Assembly (NCBI RefSeq): GCF_037176765.1
Contig: NC_090022.1
Location: 76,261,209-76,325,208 of the forward strand
DNA length: 64,000 nucleotides
Direction: 5' to 3'
Source: Anolis sagrei
Taxonomy: Eukaryota > Chordata > Lepidosauria > Squamata > Anolidae
Below are positions 10,791-21,191 of this stretch, in pieces (positions within the stretch are counted from its first letter, which is position 1; the number at the start of each line of letters is the position of its first letter). Under the pieces are notes generated by a model. It saw nothing but the letters and a program-made list of their open reading frames with translations, ran no database searches and was not told where the DNA came from. The translations under genes were made by a program, and so were the position numbers.

Positions 10791-11169
10791 CTACAAATAA
10801 TAAAATGTGGAAAAGTTAAACCTGCAAACAGGGAGGAGTGAATGAATGGTAAATCGTCAATGTTTTTATTTCTTACAACTCTGTCTGAATGTTTCAATTT
10901 AGCAATTAATGAGTACAAGTGGTAAATTTTTCCACACTGAACACACTGATCAATATTGCAACTCACCTTGAGAACTGAGTACTGGTTCTAGGGGGAAAAT
11001 TTAAGTGATAGGTGCCTATGAAGTAGTTCACATGTAGTCATGAGCAAATTGTAATTGCCCTCTGTGTTAGGAAACACAGATGGCAATTACAATATCCTTA
11101 ACTTATTTTTGGAAGATTTGCGTGGGAAAGCATTGTTGTATAGATCAGCTGAGAGGGACTGCAATACTG
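10791..11169. other. Unique stretch, nothing recognised
   Basis: No gene or repeat family recognised, apart from a short inverted pair around 11045-11095 (TGTAATTGCC ... GGCAATTACA). Confidence 0.4.
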
Positions 11170-11370
11170 CAGTTGCCCATTCACACTATATCACTATGTT
11201 CCACTTTCAATACCATGGCAACATCTCATGACATCCTGGGGTCTCAGCTCCTTGGCTGAGAAGTGCAAATTCCCCTCTCTAAACTCCAAGTCCCAGGATT
11301 CCATGGGAACCATGGCAAATAAAGTAAAATCATCGAGCTATAACTGGGTAATGTGAAATGGCTCCTAGCA
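11170..11370. mobile_element. Diverged hairpin MITE
   Basis: Left arm CATTCACACTATATCACTATG and TTCAATACCATGG face right arm CCATGGCAAATAAAG and GGTAATGTGAAATGG, with the CTCCCAGGATTCCATGG-type centre common in squamate MITEs. Diverged; no target duplication identified. Confidence 0.5.
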
Positions 11371-11372
11371 TC

Positions 11373-11590
11373 TCTCACAATGGTCCTTGGTATCTGCTAG
11401 GATTTTCTTCTAGGACTCCCCATGCATATCAAAAGCCATGGATACTCAACTTTTGTTATATACAATGGCATGATAAAATGCGGTCTCTTATATAAAATAG
11501 AAAATTCAAGGTTTTCTTTTTTTATTTTAAAAAAATCAAGCACTGTACCTACAGAATCCATGAGTATGGAGAAACAATGATACTATTCCC
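11373..11590. mobile_element. Pogo/Tigger-type TIR repeat
   Basis: GTCCTTGGTATCTGCTAGG, then CCATGGATACTCAAC, TATACAATGGCATGATAAAATG, TCTCTTATATAAAATAG, AAAATCAAG and a final ATCCATGAGTATGGAG. This order is shared with the copy at 24113-24370 and with the vertebrate Tigger/MER2-type repeats built on 'ATCCACGGAT'. Confidence 0.6.
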
Positions 11591-12165
11591 ACAATCTCTA
11601 GCCATTGCTTATTTTGGGTAAGGCTGATGGAAGTTGTAGCCTGAATTTACATCTCGGGGTTGAATTTTGCATAGCGACTGCATGATTTAACCGTAAGACA
11701 TTTGAGCCCCTAAAATAACAGAATGAAGACTGTGGCAAAATGCCACAAAAGCTTTTTGGAGGAGACAAGCTAAAATTGTGGACACAATTACATTCACTTT
11801 TTGTGGATACGGTATACTCGTGGAACCTGTCTGGACTTCATACTAATTAAATCATATATAAATTATGGCTTAATATAAGATCAGATTCTACTTCCTCTGA
11901 CATACTGAGCACATCATGCGCCTCATATTCCGCATGAAGCCTCAGATCTTGTAATCAGATGGAAAACTTAACCTTCCCCCCTTCGGCCTTTTTTTTCTTA
12001 CTTTAACCAACATCACTGCAAATAGAAGATTAGTGAAGTGCATGGAAGCTTCCTAAATGCCATAAATAAGCAAAGTTAAGTAACCCCAAATGTACCACTA
12101 GTACTTTTAACCACTTTTAAAAAAGCAAATCAATTAATCATATGGCTTATTATAATAACTTTGTC
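11591..12165. other. Unique stretch, nothing recognised
   Basis: No gene or repeat recognised; AT-rich. Confidence 0.4.
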
Positions 12166-12560
12166 GTTGTTGTTGTTGTTGTTGTTGTTTGAAACACAAC
12201 AAGATGAGTCCACAGCAGACACTCTGCTGGCTGTTGCATTGGATCACGTGTTGGACACTTCCCAAGTGTCTAGTACTGTGTGATGTATCGGCGAATAATG
12301 CGTGCAGATCCCAGTATGGTGGCCTTCTGCAACTGGCAGATGGTAATCTTGTCAGTGCTGATTGTGTTTAAGTGCAGGCCAAGTTCTTTAGGCACTGCAC
12401 CCAGTGTGCCGATCACCACTGGGACCATCTTGACTGGCTTATGCCATAGTCTTTGCAGTTCGATCTTTAAATCCTCATATCGTGTCAGCTTTTCCAGTTG
12501 TTTCTCTTCAATCTTGCTGTCACCTGGGATTGCAACGTCAACAATACATACTTTGTTTTT
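12166..12560 (-). mobile_element. LINE 3' end (R4-like ORF end) with GTT/AAC tail
   Basis: On the - strand the reading frame gives CIVDVAIPGDSKIEEKQLEK, then RYEDLKIELQRLW, VPVVIGTLGAVPKEL and QKATILGSARIIRRYI. This is the C-terminal module of a non-LTR retrotransposon ORF; R4/Dong-like is my best guess. The tail is (AAC)n in - orientation, seen as (GTT)n at 12166-12190. A second, shorter copy at 37246-37380 ends in (AAT)n instead. Most of the element is missing. Confidence 0.7.
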
Positions 12561-12566
12561 TAACAA

Positions 12567-12570
<4 letters not shown>

Positions 12571-12608
<38 letters not shown>

Positions 12609-12665
12609 TAAACACTGTTTTTTCTCTCCACAAGGGAGACTCAAAGCGACTATATAAATAAATAT
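12571..12665. repeat. (ATT)n microsatellite plus LINE tail piece
   Basis: A run of ATT units at 12571-12609 is followed by CTCTCCACAAGGGAGACTCAAAGCGACTATATAAATAAA-like tail sequence of a - strand LINE. Confidence 0.8.
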
Positions 12666-12780
12666 AAATTGACTATAAATCAATTAAGGCTTTATTATCT
12701 GCATAGATTTGCATTTGAAAGAAAGTCATCCTGAACAAAAGGGCATTATTTTGGTGGATGCCTGCATATGCTACTTTGCA

Positions 12781-13061
12781 ACAGGAAATCTACTTCAGGT
12801 TTGAGTCTCCTCCTGGAGGGGAAAAAACAGAGTATAAATAAATATAAGAATAATAATAAGAATAATAATATTCATCTCTCCAGGATCATCTGCCCCAAGC
12901 AGAAATTTGACGAAAACCCCAACTTTAAACTGTGCTACAAACAGCTATTTAGGACTGAAAACAAGTAAACAAAATACAAACCAGGAAGTGGGGCCAAGGA
13001 ATAACCAAGAACAGTGGTGATGTATGGTTCCCATTCCAAGGAAACAGGAAATCTACTTCAG
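12781..13061. repeat. Segment bounded by an exact 18-bp direct repeat
   Basis: ACAGGAAATCTACTTCAG occurs at 12781-12798 and 13044-13061. Between them lies a + strand LINE tail piece (CTCCTGGAGGGGAAAAAACAG, then AATAAATATAAGAATAATAA) and about 170 bp of other sequence. It may be a target duplication of a composite insertion or a local duplication. Confidence 0.6.
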
Positions 13062-14997
13062 ATTTCACCAAAGATCTAAAAGAGCTGTCCAAGGTGTTAA
13101 TCCCATTCTGTTACCTGGTTCAGCACTTTGGAAAGTATGAGCTAAAACCTGGAATGGATTCCCATCCATACTGACTTTGGAGCCCTCACACACCACTGTT
13201 TCTTTGTATGGGAGAATGAATTCTGCTTTTTTTGTGTGTGTGTGGTGTGGGGAAAGGGAGAGGACTTTTGGGAAAAGGATGATCTTTGAGATCATAACTT
13301 TTTGGAAAGCCAGAATCTCCAAAGCCTTTTGGAGCTTGATCTTTTGGAAATTAATTGGCATTCACTACCATTTGGAAAAAAAAACATAACCTCTTTGTAA
13401 AGTATGATCTTCCTGAGAAGAGCTAAAACCATGTTTGAGTGAATCTTCTCTTAGTGATATACGTATATCCACTAGTATTCATGCAAGGCAAATTAGGTTT
13501 CTCAGTTGTTAGACTGATATACCTGGTTATCTCTTTGAACTGTTAGGAAAAAATATTATGCCAATGCATAAAATATATAGCAAATCTCCAGAAGTGCTAT
13601 TTCAGTGCCCCCCAAAAATATACTCTCCCATAAAATATATTTGGTTTAAAATCATGCTCTCAAGAGACAAAAATAAATAGTCTTCATTAAAAATGACATA
13701 GTTGGTTTACTTACAAACTTCATGTATTCAACATACAGGTACATTACTTATCAGTTAAATGCTTAAATAGTAAGTTCTCAGTCTAAAGCATCTGTTGCCA
13801 TTTCTTCTCTGTCTTATGTCTAATGCATAACGAACACTGACTATATAAAACAATACTGAACAGAACACTTACCTCTAAAATAAAGTCTGAGTCTGAATAG
13901 TCCCAGATCTGATCACATGATCTGCGGTCCCTCCCATAACCTCAAACAACATAGAGTTAAGGGGAAAACTGCATACCAATACACACACATACAATATAGT
14001 AAGCAATCTGAATTATATACAGTAAGTAATCTGAAGTATATGAGGCTTGTAGAAGGTTGCTATTTCCAAAAAGGACTGGTAGCACTTCGGGTATTATTGC
14101 ACTACATCTTCCATCATTCCTTACCACACTGGCCATGTTGGCTAGGGATAATAATAATCAAACACGTTCTGGAGGGACACATACTGACCTCCAAGCTTTC
14201 AGAAGATATCTGCCACACACCAATTTTTAATATATTAAGAAGTTCAATTAAAATTAATGAACTAAAAAGAAGTCTGCTTCCCAGTTAATCAGAAACACCT
14301 TTCTGATGGAAATTGTTCAATCAATTAATAAAACATTTTAAATCTCTTCATCATCATTACTCAAATGGCAGAGAACTGCTGTTTAAAGAGGTTTTGCAGC
14401 TGTTCCCTGAATCTTTGGCATTGGTAGCCTGGAAGATGAATGCAGGAGCATTTTCCATTTTCAAATGCAATAATATCATTACCACGAGGCAGAATAAGAC
14501 AGTAACCTCTAGAAGGCCAATTTGGGGTATTATGAAAGGACAGCCAATTGTGAGGATTTTTTTAAAAAAATCACCTTTACAATATTTTTATAGCTCAGGA
14601 GAGATGTGAGTGCAATTTATTGCCATAGGTGCAAATTAAACTGGCATGTCTTAGTTATCTTAACTTTGGGAAGGAGTAATCAATGGTGTCAATAGGGTCA
14701 GTGTCACCTTCTCCCATACCAAACCAGACTACAATATGGTGGTAAAATATCAGAAAACTTTACTAAGTCAGTGACTATACGAAACCACCAGCACTGAAAA
14801 TGGCCATGTGCATGCAGTTGAAATCACACAATTAAAGATATTGTTTGTAATTGGATAATGACAGCACTGACCAGAGCACCTGCACATTAAAAGGGTCAAA
14901 AGTCAATTAGGAGAGAGCTTTAGCCTTGGAGGCATATTAATGTAGGACTTGGCAGTTGGGCTTTCAAAAATGTTTTTGTGAATCTATCTAACTACAG
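13062..14997. other. Unique stretch of 1.9 kb, nothing recognised
   Basis: No supported exon. Open frames at 13065-13361, 13917-14288 and 14313-14609 have no recognisable motif, no splice context that I can defend, and no similarity to proteins I know. Confidence 0.45.
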
Positions 14998-15402
14998 CAG
15001 TGCTTCCCAACCTTTTTTTGACCAAGAACCACTTGACCAGGGACCACTCTCCAACATTAGTTCACAAATGGTTAGGTAAATCTAAAGGTTTCCCCCTCAC
15101 ATTAAGTCCAGTCATGTCCGACTCTGGAGGTTGGTGCTCATCTCCATTTCTAAGCTGAAGAGCCAGCATTGTCCATAGACACCTCCAAGGTCATGTGGCC
15201 AGCATGACTGCAGGAAGCGCCCTTATCTATTGATCTATTCACATTTGCATGTTTTTGAACTGTTAGGTTGACAGAAGCTGGGACTGACAGCGGGAGCTTG
15301 CCGCTCCCAGGATTCAAACCTACAACCTTTTCTACCGGCTGTTAGGAATTGTGGGAGCTGAAGTCCAAAACACCTGGAGGGCCCAAGTTTGACCATACCT
15401 GC
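14998..15402. mobile_element. hAT end, Sauria-type SINE (-) and half MITE, nested
   Basis: 14998-15070 starts CAGTGCTTCCCAACC, a hAT terminus followed by GACCAAGAACCAC. 15083-15335 is a - strand Sauria-type SINE: reversed Bov-B-like end (AGGTTTCCCCCTCACATTAAG), middle (CACCTCCAAGGTCATGTGGC) and degraded tRNA head. 15341-15402 is the right half of a GAATTGTGGGAGCTGAAGTCC MITE. The three pieces touch, so the SINE probably landed in older transposon debris. Confidence 0.75.
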
Positions 15403-15454
15403 TTTAGATTGTGTACTTTTCACATACATTCCGCTTTGTGTACATTTTTTATAT

Positions 15455-15650
15455 TTACAGCTAGCCCTCCACATTTATGGCTGTAACTTTTGCAAATTTT
15501 ATGAATATGGTCTCTCTAGGAATCACTAGGTATCTCTCCAGGAATCACTAGGTTTTATTTATTATTTCTTTATTTACTCTGTTTATACCCCACCTTTCTC
15601 TATCCCAAGGCGGTTTACATAAGGCAATTATTTAGTGCCTTAACATATAC
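15455..15650. mobile_element. TIR repeat piece and LINE tail (-)
   Basis: 15455-15540 has CTAGCCCTCCACATTTATGG and TGGTCTCTCTAGGAATC, matching the repeat type at 22500-22683. 15553-15650 is the reversed 3' end of a LINE: TTATTTATTATTTCTTTATTTAC, then ATACCCCACCTTTCTCTATC and AAGGCGGTTTACAT. Confidence 0.6.
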
Positions 15651-15689
15651 AAACACTATATGTTTTTTTAGTTTCACTTGACTCTAAAG

Positions 15690-16119
15690 AAAAGAGTTTT
15701 TCTCACATAATATATAGAACAGTATGAATAGATAAGGCAATAGTCACAAAGGATTAGAAGGAAGTCACATGTTTGTTGTTGCTTGGGTTTTTTTTCTCTT
15801 TTGTGTATTTTAGTACGTTAATTTCCTACTTTTTTCTCTCTCCCCCACTTTCAATGCATATAAAAAACCCTTTCCCAACCCCCTTTTTACCCTTAATAAA
15901 ATTTAATTCAAAAAATACACAAACAGTAAACTTAAAATCAATTAAATTAAAATTAATGCATATTAAATATTTAATTTTAATATGCATTTAATTAAACATT
16001 TAATTTTAATTCAGTATTAAAATCATACCATCCAAAATCATGGTCTAAGGCCATTCTGTAGTCATTGCACATATTTCAATTATATTATTGCACTGTGCCA
16101 TCTCCAAAGCCTGATCCTA
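15690..16119. other. AT-rich unique stretch, nothing recognised
   Basis: Strongly AT-rich, with an ATTTAATTTTAAT repeat near 15960-16020. No gene recognised. Confidence 0.4.
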
Positions 16120-16319
16120 AAGCCAGGTTTTTATTCTCCTTCTGAAGTCTAGGACGGAGGGGGCTCATCTAATATCACTAGGGAGGGAGTTCCACAGCTG
16201 AGGGGCCACAACTGAGAAGGGCCTGTCTCTCGTTCCCACCAGTCGTACCTGTGAGGAGGGTGGAATCGAGAGCAGGGCTTCCTCAGAAAATCTTAATTTT
16301 CCAACATCCGCTGACTGTA

Positions 16320-16357
<38 letters not shown>

Positions 16358-16540
16358 CTTTATTTATACCCCGCTACCATCTCCCAAAGGACTCGGTGCG
16401 GCTTACAATAGGCCGAGACCAATACAACAATAAAAGACAACAACAATACAGCAGTAAATAAAAATCAAACAGTAAACATTAACAATAAACACGACACAAT
16501 TAAAACCAATGTCAGGGCCAGATGTAATGGTCAAAAATTT
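16120..16540 (-). mobile_element. Two interspersed repeat pieces with an AAT microsatellite
   Basis: 16145-16305 (GGAGGGGGCTCATCTAATATC, GAGGGAGTTCCACAGC, TGTCTCTCGTTCCCACC) is a high-copy squamate repeat whose class I cannot name. 16321-16356 is (AAT)n, and 16357-16540 is the reversed 3' end of a LINE (TTTATTTATACCCCGCTACC, GGACTCGGTGCGGCTTAC). Confidence 0.6.
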
Positions 16541-16699
16541 TTAAAAGCTGGGCAAATTGGAGGAGCTGGAGATTCCTAGAGAGCATTTTTAAAATGTCCT
16601 ACTCGCCTAATCTCAGCAAACGTGGAGGGCTGACTGTATGTTAGTCTGGGGACACCCCGCCCCCATTTTGTTAAAAATCTGGAGTCCCAATTTTGGGGA

Positions 16700-17030
16700 A
16701 CCACAGGACATATATCAAATAATTTTAAACCAAGACAAATATAATATTATATATTGTATATACATATAATATTTATAATATTATAATGTGATGCAGTATA
16801 ATAATAATAACCATACAATATTATAATTATATATTTTACATTACATGCAATATTACTAATAATATTACAATATAATGGTATGGTACAATATAGTAATATA
16901 TAATGCTGATATTGTACTATGCTAATAATATAATATAATGTATTGTATGTATATGTATATTGTAAGCCGCTCTGTGTCCCCTTCGGGGTGAGAAGGGTGG
17001 CATATAAATGTTGTAAATAAAAATAATACT
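16700..17030 (+). mobile_element. LINE 3' end with AT-rich UTR
   Basis: A long ATAATATTATA-rich segment (16735-16960) ends in TTGTAAGCCGCTCTGTGTCC, then CTTCGGGGTGAGAAGGGTGG, ATATAAATG and an AAATAA tail. This is a standard squamate L2-like 3' end on the + strand. Confidence 0.7.
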
Positions 17031-17644
17031 CTTAGTACAGAAGCAGACACTGTTCTTCTTGTGGAACCATGTGCGAACCTCTGTAAGGAGGCCTGTATCT
17101 CTGACAAATACATGAAGACAGAGGAGCCTTGAGAGTTTGTGTGTCACTTTGCATTGCCTAGCGAGTCTTGCAAAAGTTTGGAGGCAAAGTGTGGAGCATC
17201 CATGTGAGGAAATTGGCCCTGGCAGACTCCACTAAATGTAGGCCATGCTTAGATAATGCAGGTGGCAGGACAGGCCTGGGGCTCGGCTTTCCTGTAGGGT
17301 TTAGGCATTTCTTTTCAGTTTAGTGAAGCGGTCTCTCCCCACCACCTCCCCTCTCTTTCTTTCTAGGAAAGGTACTGGCAGCCAGCACTACTTACAGTCA
17401 GGTCTTTAAATTAAAAGATTCTGTGCCAGGAAGTCGTCTGAGAAAATGTGAATTCTCAGATGCACTCAAAGAGCGCCAGAACAATGTAGGGCTTAAATTG
17501 TTGGATTGCAACTTAGGAAATCGTCAAATCCCCCCTGAGTGATGGAATTTGTTGGGTAGCCTTGGATACTCCCTCTCAGCCTCACACATTCACAACATAA
17601 GGTTGTTGTGAACGTAAATAGTAAGGAGAGTTATTTGTCACTTT
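17031..17644. other. Unique stretch, nothing recognised
   Basis: No gene or repeat recognised. Confidence 0.4.
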
Positions 17645-18418
17645 AGTTGTGGCAAGAATAATAGAATTCAAAGGGACTGAAAAGCCCATCTACTCTAACC
17701 CCATTCTGTCATACAAGAAGAAACCATCATAGGACTCTCAACAGATGACCAACTGACCTTTGATTAAAATAGTAAGGTTGCACCACATGCTGAGAGGCAG
17801 CAGATGCCACTCTCAAAAAGCTTTTACCCTCCAGAGGGGTCTTCCAATTGTTTAGGTGGAATCCTTTTTTCTGCAATTTGAATCTCCAGACTCTAGAACA
17901 GCAGAAAACAAGCATGTTACTATCCTTTTGGAATTGTGATGCATTGTCCAAATGCCTGATCACTGTCTCCCTAAGCAGTTACTTTATTCACAGCTCAAGA
18001 ATGGAAAGCAGAACATCAGTGGACAGCAAAAGAGATTTAAAGATGCGCTTAAATATGGCATAAACACCAAAACTTGGAATCCCTGGCCCTGGAATGTTCT
18101 AACTGGAAGTCTGCTGTAACCAACAGTGCTGTGGATTTTGAAGAAGCATAAATGGCGGGAGAAAAGGAGAAACGTGCTGAGAGGAAGGTGCATCAAGCAA
18201 ATCTTTCTCAGGACCACCTTCTACCTGGAAATCTATGTCCTCATTGTGAAAGATTGTGAAAAACTTTGTGTTTTTAAAAATACGTTATAACTGGTACCTT
18301 TGGTTCACTCCTGATACGATAAATAAATAAATTGTGAAAGATCTCCACAGTTACATAGAGACTCCACCCTTGGAAAACAATCCCACTCAGCCACAAGGGA
18401 GGGATCGCCTGAGAAGAA

Positions 18419-18455
<37 letters not shown>

Positions 18456-18640
18456 CCCAGAACTGGACAGAGTATTCCAAATGGGGTCTGACCAGAGCAG
18501 AACAGAGTGGTATTACTACTACTTCCTTCATTCTAAACATCAAACTTCTGTTGATGTAGCCTAGAATCATATTGGATTTTTAGCTGCCACATCACATTGT
18601 TAACTCATGTTCAGCCTTTAAAGAACATTTTCAAGTTTTT
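17645..18640 (-). mobile_element. CR1 LINE, split by another LINE piece
   Basis: 17645-17965 and 18453-18640 read, on the + strand, as reversed CR1: TTTAGGTGGAATCC, TGCAATTTGAATC, AGCAGAAAACAAGC in the first part, and GCCCAGAACTGGACAGAGTATTCC, TTGATGTAGCCTAGAATC in the second. On the - strand the second part encodes ALVRPHLEYSVQFWA, a conserved CR1 reverse-transcriptase stretch. The gap holds 17985-18262 of a different LINE, a (GAT)n run at 18418-18453, and loss of CR1 sequence. Confidence 0.8.
17985..18262 (+). mobile_element. Zinc-finger LINE 3' piece inside CR1
   Basis: + strand sequence matches the C-terminal part of the LINE at 19885-21140: KRDLK, a TW-W motif region, then CTACCTGGAAATCTATGTCCTC, the counterpart of LPPGNQCPH. 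It lies opposite in strand to the surrounding CR1, so it is an insertion into, or a rearrangement with, CR1. Confidence 0.7.
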
Positions 18641-18779
18641 ATGTAATCAACAAAAGTAAAAGTGACAGGTAATGTGCTATCCAACTCTGGTAATTATTTT
18701 CTTAGTGTTGAAATAAGCAGTGACAGCAAATTATCTTCTGTGTGGACAGTAAGGAGTAACAGGAAGGAAGCATTTTAAA

Positions 18780-18975
18780 ATAAGCTGAACTGCTTTTAAT
18801 TTTTAGCATTTACTTAATTTCCATTTTAACTTAATTGTTTTAATAATTCTAGCTAGTTTAATTCTGTTTCAATATTTACTTATTGCATGTTTTAACTGAA
18901 TTGTTGTTTTAATGTGTGAGCTGCTTTGAGACCCAGTCTTGGGAGTGAGGGGTGGGGAATGAGGTATTTATTTAT
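18780..18975 (+). mobile_element. LINE 3' end
   Basis: TTTTAACTGAATTGTTGTTTTAATG, then GTGAGCTGCTTTGAGACCC and TTTATTTATTT follow the squamate LINE 3' layout, diverged. It abuts the tail of the next LINE, which lies on the opposite strand. Confidence 0.55.
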
Positions 18976-19825
18976 TTATCATGTCAGGAGCAAACCAAAC
19001 AGTTGTATTGCATTTTTAACAAACAAACAAACACAAAGTTTGCAAGCTTGGTAGTTGATTAAATGTCTTTTGACCAGTATCTGGCCACTTGGATTGCTTC
19101 TGGTGTCGCTGCAAGAAGATCCTCCATTGTGCATGTGGCAGGGCTCAGGTTGCATTGCAGCAGGTGGTCAGTGGTTTGTTCTTCTCCACACTCGCCTGTT
19201 GTGGATTCCACTTTGTAGCCCCATTTCTTAAGATTGGCTCTGCATCTCGTGGTGCCAGAGCGCAGTCTGTTCAGCACCTTCCAAGTCACACAGTTTTCTG
19301 TGTGCCCAGGGGGGGAGTCACTCATTTGGTATCAGCCATTGATTGAGGCTCTGGGTTTTATCCTGCCACTTTTGGACTCTCACTTGCTGAGGTGTTCCAG
19401 AGAGTGTCTCTGTAGATCTTAGAAAACTATTTCTTGATATAAGTCGTTGACATGCTGGCTGATACCCAAACAGGGGATGAGCTGGAGATGTCTCTGCCTT
19501 GGTCCTTTCATTATTGGCTGCTACTTCCCGGTGGATGTCAGGTGGTGCAATACTGGTTAGACAGTGTAATTTCTCCAGTGGTGTAGGGCGCAGACACCTC
19601 GTGATTCTCGTAGGTCAGAGCACGGTCCAGGGTGACTCCCAGGTATTTGAATGTGCTGCAATGCTCCAGTGGGATTCCTTCCCAGGTGATCCTCAGAGCT
19701 CGGGATGCTTGTCTGTTCTTAAGGTGAAAAGCACATGTCTGTGTTTTAGATGGATTAGGGATCAGCTCATTTTCCCTGCAATGAGGTATATATAAATGTA
19801 AGAACAGTAACAGCAACAATTTTCC
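18976..19825 (-). mobile_element. Jockey-like LINE, 3' part
   Basis: On the - strand, 19819-19560 reads LIPNPSKTQTCAFHLKNRQA and FKYLGVTLDRALTY (reverse transcriptase after the active site), and 19325-19059 reads WKVLNRLRSGTTRCRANLKK, CECGEEQTTDHLL and EDLLAATPEAI up to the stop. The CX1C and H/C residues suggest a terminal zinc-binding segment. A + strand piece of the same end is at 49855-50010. The copy has stops and frame breaks. The flank 18976-19058 (ATCATGTCAGGAGCAAACC) is its 3' UTR. Confidence 0.75.
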
Positions 19826-19884
19826 ATTTCCTGGTTTCAGATTTGAAAAGGGAGAACCACATCATTTGGCTCTTGATACTTATT

Positions 19885-21140
19885 TAGGTGATCCCTTGTT
19901 GTGCGAGTAGGATAGTCTTCCAACATCAGTGTACTGGCGGTGGGTCTGTAGGTGACCGTGGAGCCCTGTTTTTGACCTGCATCTTCTCCCGCAGTGAGGG
20001 CAGGCCCGTAGCCAGGATTTCGTTTCGAGGGGGGGGGGCTGAATTTTTTTCAGGGGGGGTTGGGGGGGCTGAGTTTCGGGGGGGGGGGGCTGAGTCTGAG
20101 TGAAAGAGGGTCTAGCCTAGCAAACCTTTTGTATCATTAGCCCAATACCCCCATGCATATGGGATATATTGAGTATGGTGATCAGATCATGATATGAGTA
20201 AACATAACAGTTTAAATAATGCACCAGTAAGGCCTTTTCGCAAACCACCATGAGAATTTCGGGGGGGGGGGGGCTGAAGCCCCTCAAGCCCCCCCCCCCC
20301 CGGCTACATGCCTGAATGAGGGCATTGGTTTCCAGGTGGAAGGCGGTCCTGGTCGGGGTTGGCTTGATGTGCCTTCCTCTTGGCACATTTCTCTCTTTTG
20401 CCCTCCATTCGTGCCTCTTCAAATTCTACAGCACTGTTGGTCACAGCTGACCTCCAGCTGGAGCGCTCAAGAGTCAGGGCTTCCCAGTTCTCAGTGTCTA
20501 TGCCAGATTTTTTAAGGTTGGCTTTGAGCTCATCTTTAAATCTCTTTTCCTGTCCACCAACATTCTTTTTTCCATTCTTGAGTTCGGAGTAGAGCAACTG
20601 CTTTGGGAGATGGTGGTTGGGCATCCGGACAGCGTGGCCAGTCCAGCGGAGTTGATGGCGGAGGACCATTGCTTCAGTGCTGGTGGTCTTTGCTTTTTCC
20701 AGCATGCTGACATTTGTCTGCTTGTCTTCCCAAGAGATTTGCAGGATTTTCCAGAGGCAGCGCTGATGGAATCGTTCCAGAGTTGCATGTGACATCTGTA
20801 GATAGTCCACATCTTGCAGGCTTATAGCAGGGTTGGGAGGACAATAGCCTTTATAAACAAGCACCTTGGTATCACTACGGATGTCCTGGTCCTCAAACAC
20901 TCTCTGCTTCATTCGGAAAATAGCTGCACTCGCAGAGCTCAGGCGGTGTTGTATTTCAGTGTCAATGTTGACTTTTGTGGAGAGGTGGCTGCCAAAGTAG
21001 CAGAAATGGTCAACGTTTTCTAATGTTACACCATTAAGCTGTATTTCTGGCATTGGCACTGAGGCACCGGTTGGCACTGTGTAGGGAAATGCTTTAACTG
21101 AAAAGGACCACGACTCTTGCACCACATCATCTATTAACTT
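19885..21140 (-). mobile_element. Zinc-finger LINE, C-terminal half, interrupted by a MITE
   Basis: On the - strand a long frame (21191-20304) gives PMPEIQLNGVTLENVDHF, HLSTKVNIDTEIQHRL, RMKQRVFEDQDI, a LERFHQRCLWKILQISWEDK block, LRHQLRWTGHAVRMPNH and LPPGNQCPHSG. This is the thumb and C-terminal region of a non-LTR reverse transcriptase that ends in a C2H2-like finger (CPHCG-RRC-KTGLHGHLQTH). The finger is split: its last part lies at 20000-19885, beyond a 314-bp hAT MITE (20001-20314). Clade uncertain. Confidence 0.85.
20001..20314. mobile_element. hAT MITE with G-run and C-run arms, copy 1
   Basis: Starts CAGGCCCGTAGCCAGG and ends GGCTACATGCCTG. Flanks AGTGAGGG (19993-20000) and AATGAGGG (20315-20322) are an 8-bp duplication with one mismatch. 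Long G runs at 20030-20090 and 20260-20272 and a C run at 20289-20301 bracket a unique core (GATCAGATCATGATATGA near 20182). Copy 2 is at 32799-33094. Confidence 0.85.
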
Positions 21141-21191
21141 TACATTGGGTTTGCACTGGGTAAAAGGCTGAGGAGAAAGTAGAGTTGCCAA

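Noticed and set aside
12270-12683. 137-codon frame with an N-run
   Set aside because: Part of a LINE ORF end plus (ATT)n; not a host gene.
18274-18570. 98-codon frame with a serine run
   Set aside because: The run is the (GAT)n microsatellite and the rest is CR1 reverse transcriptase.
20304-21191. 295-codon frame as a host gene
   Set aside because: Every recognisable block belongs to a LINE reverse transcriptase; related pieces occur elsewhere in the window.
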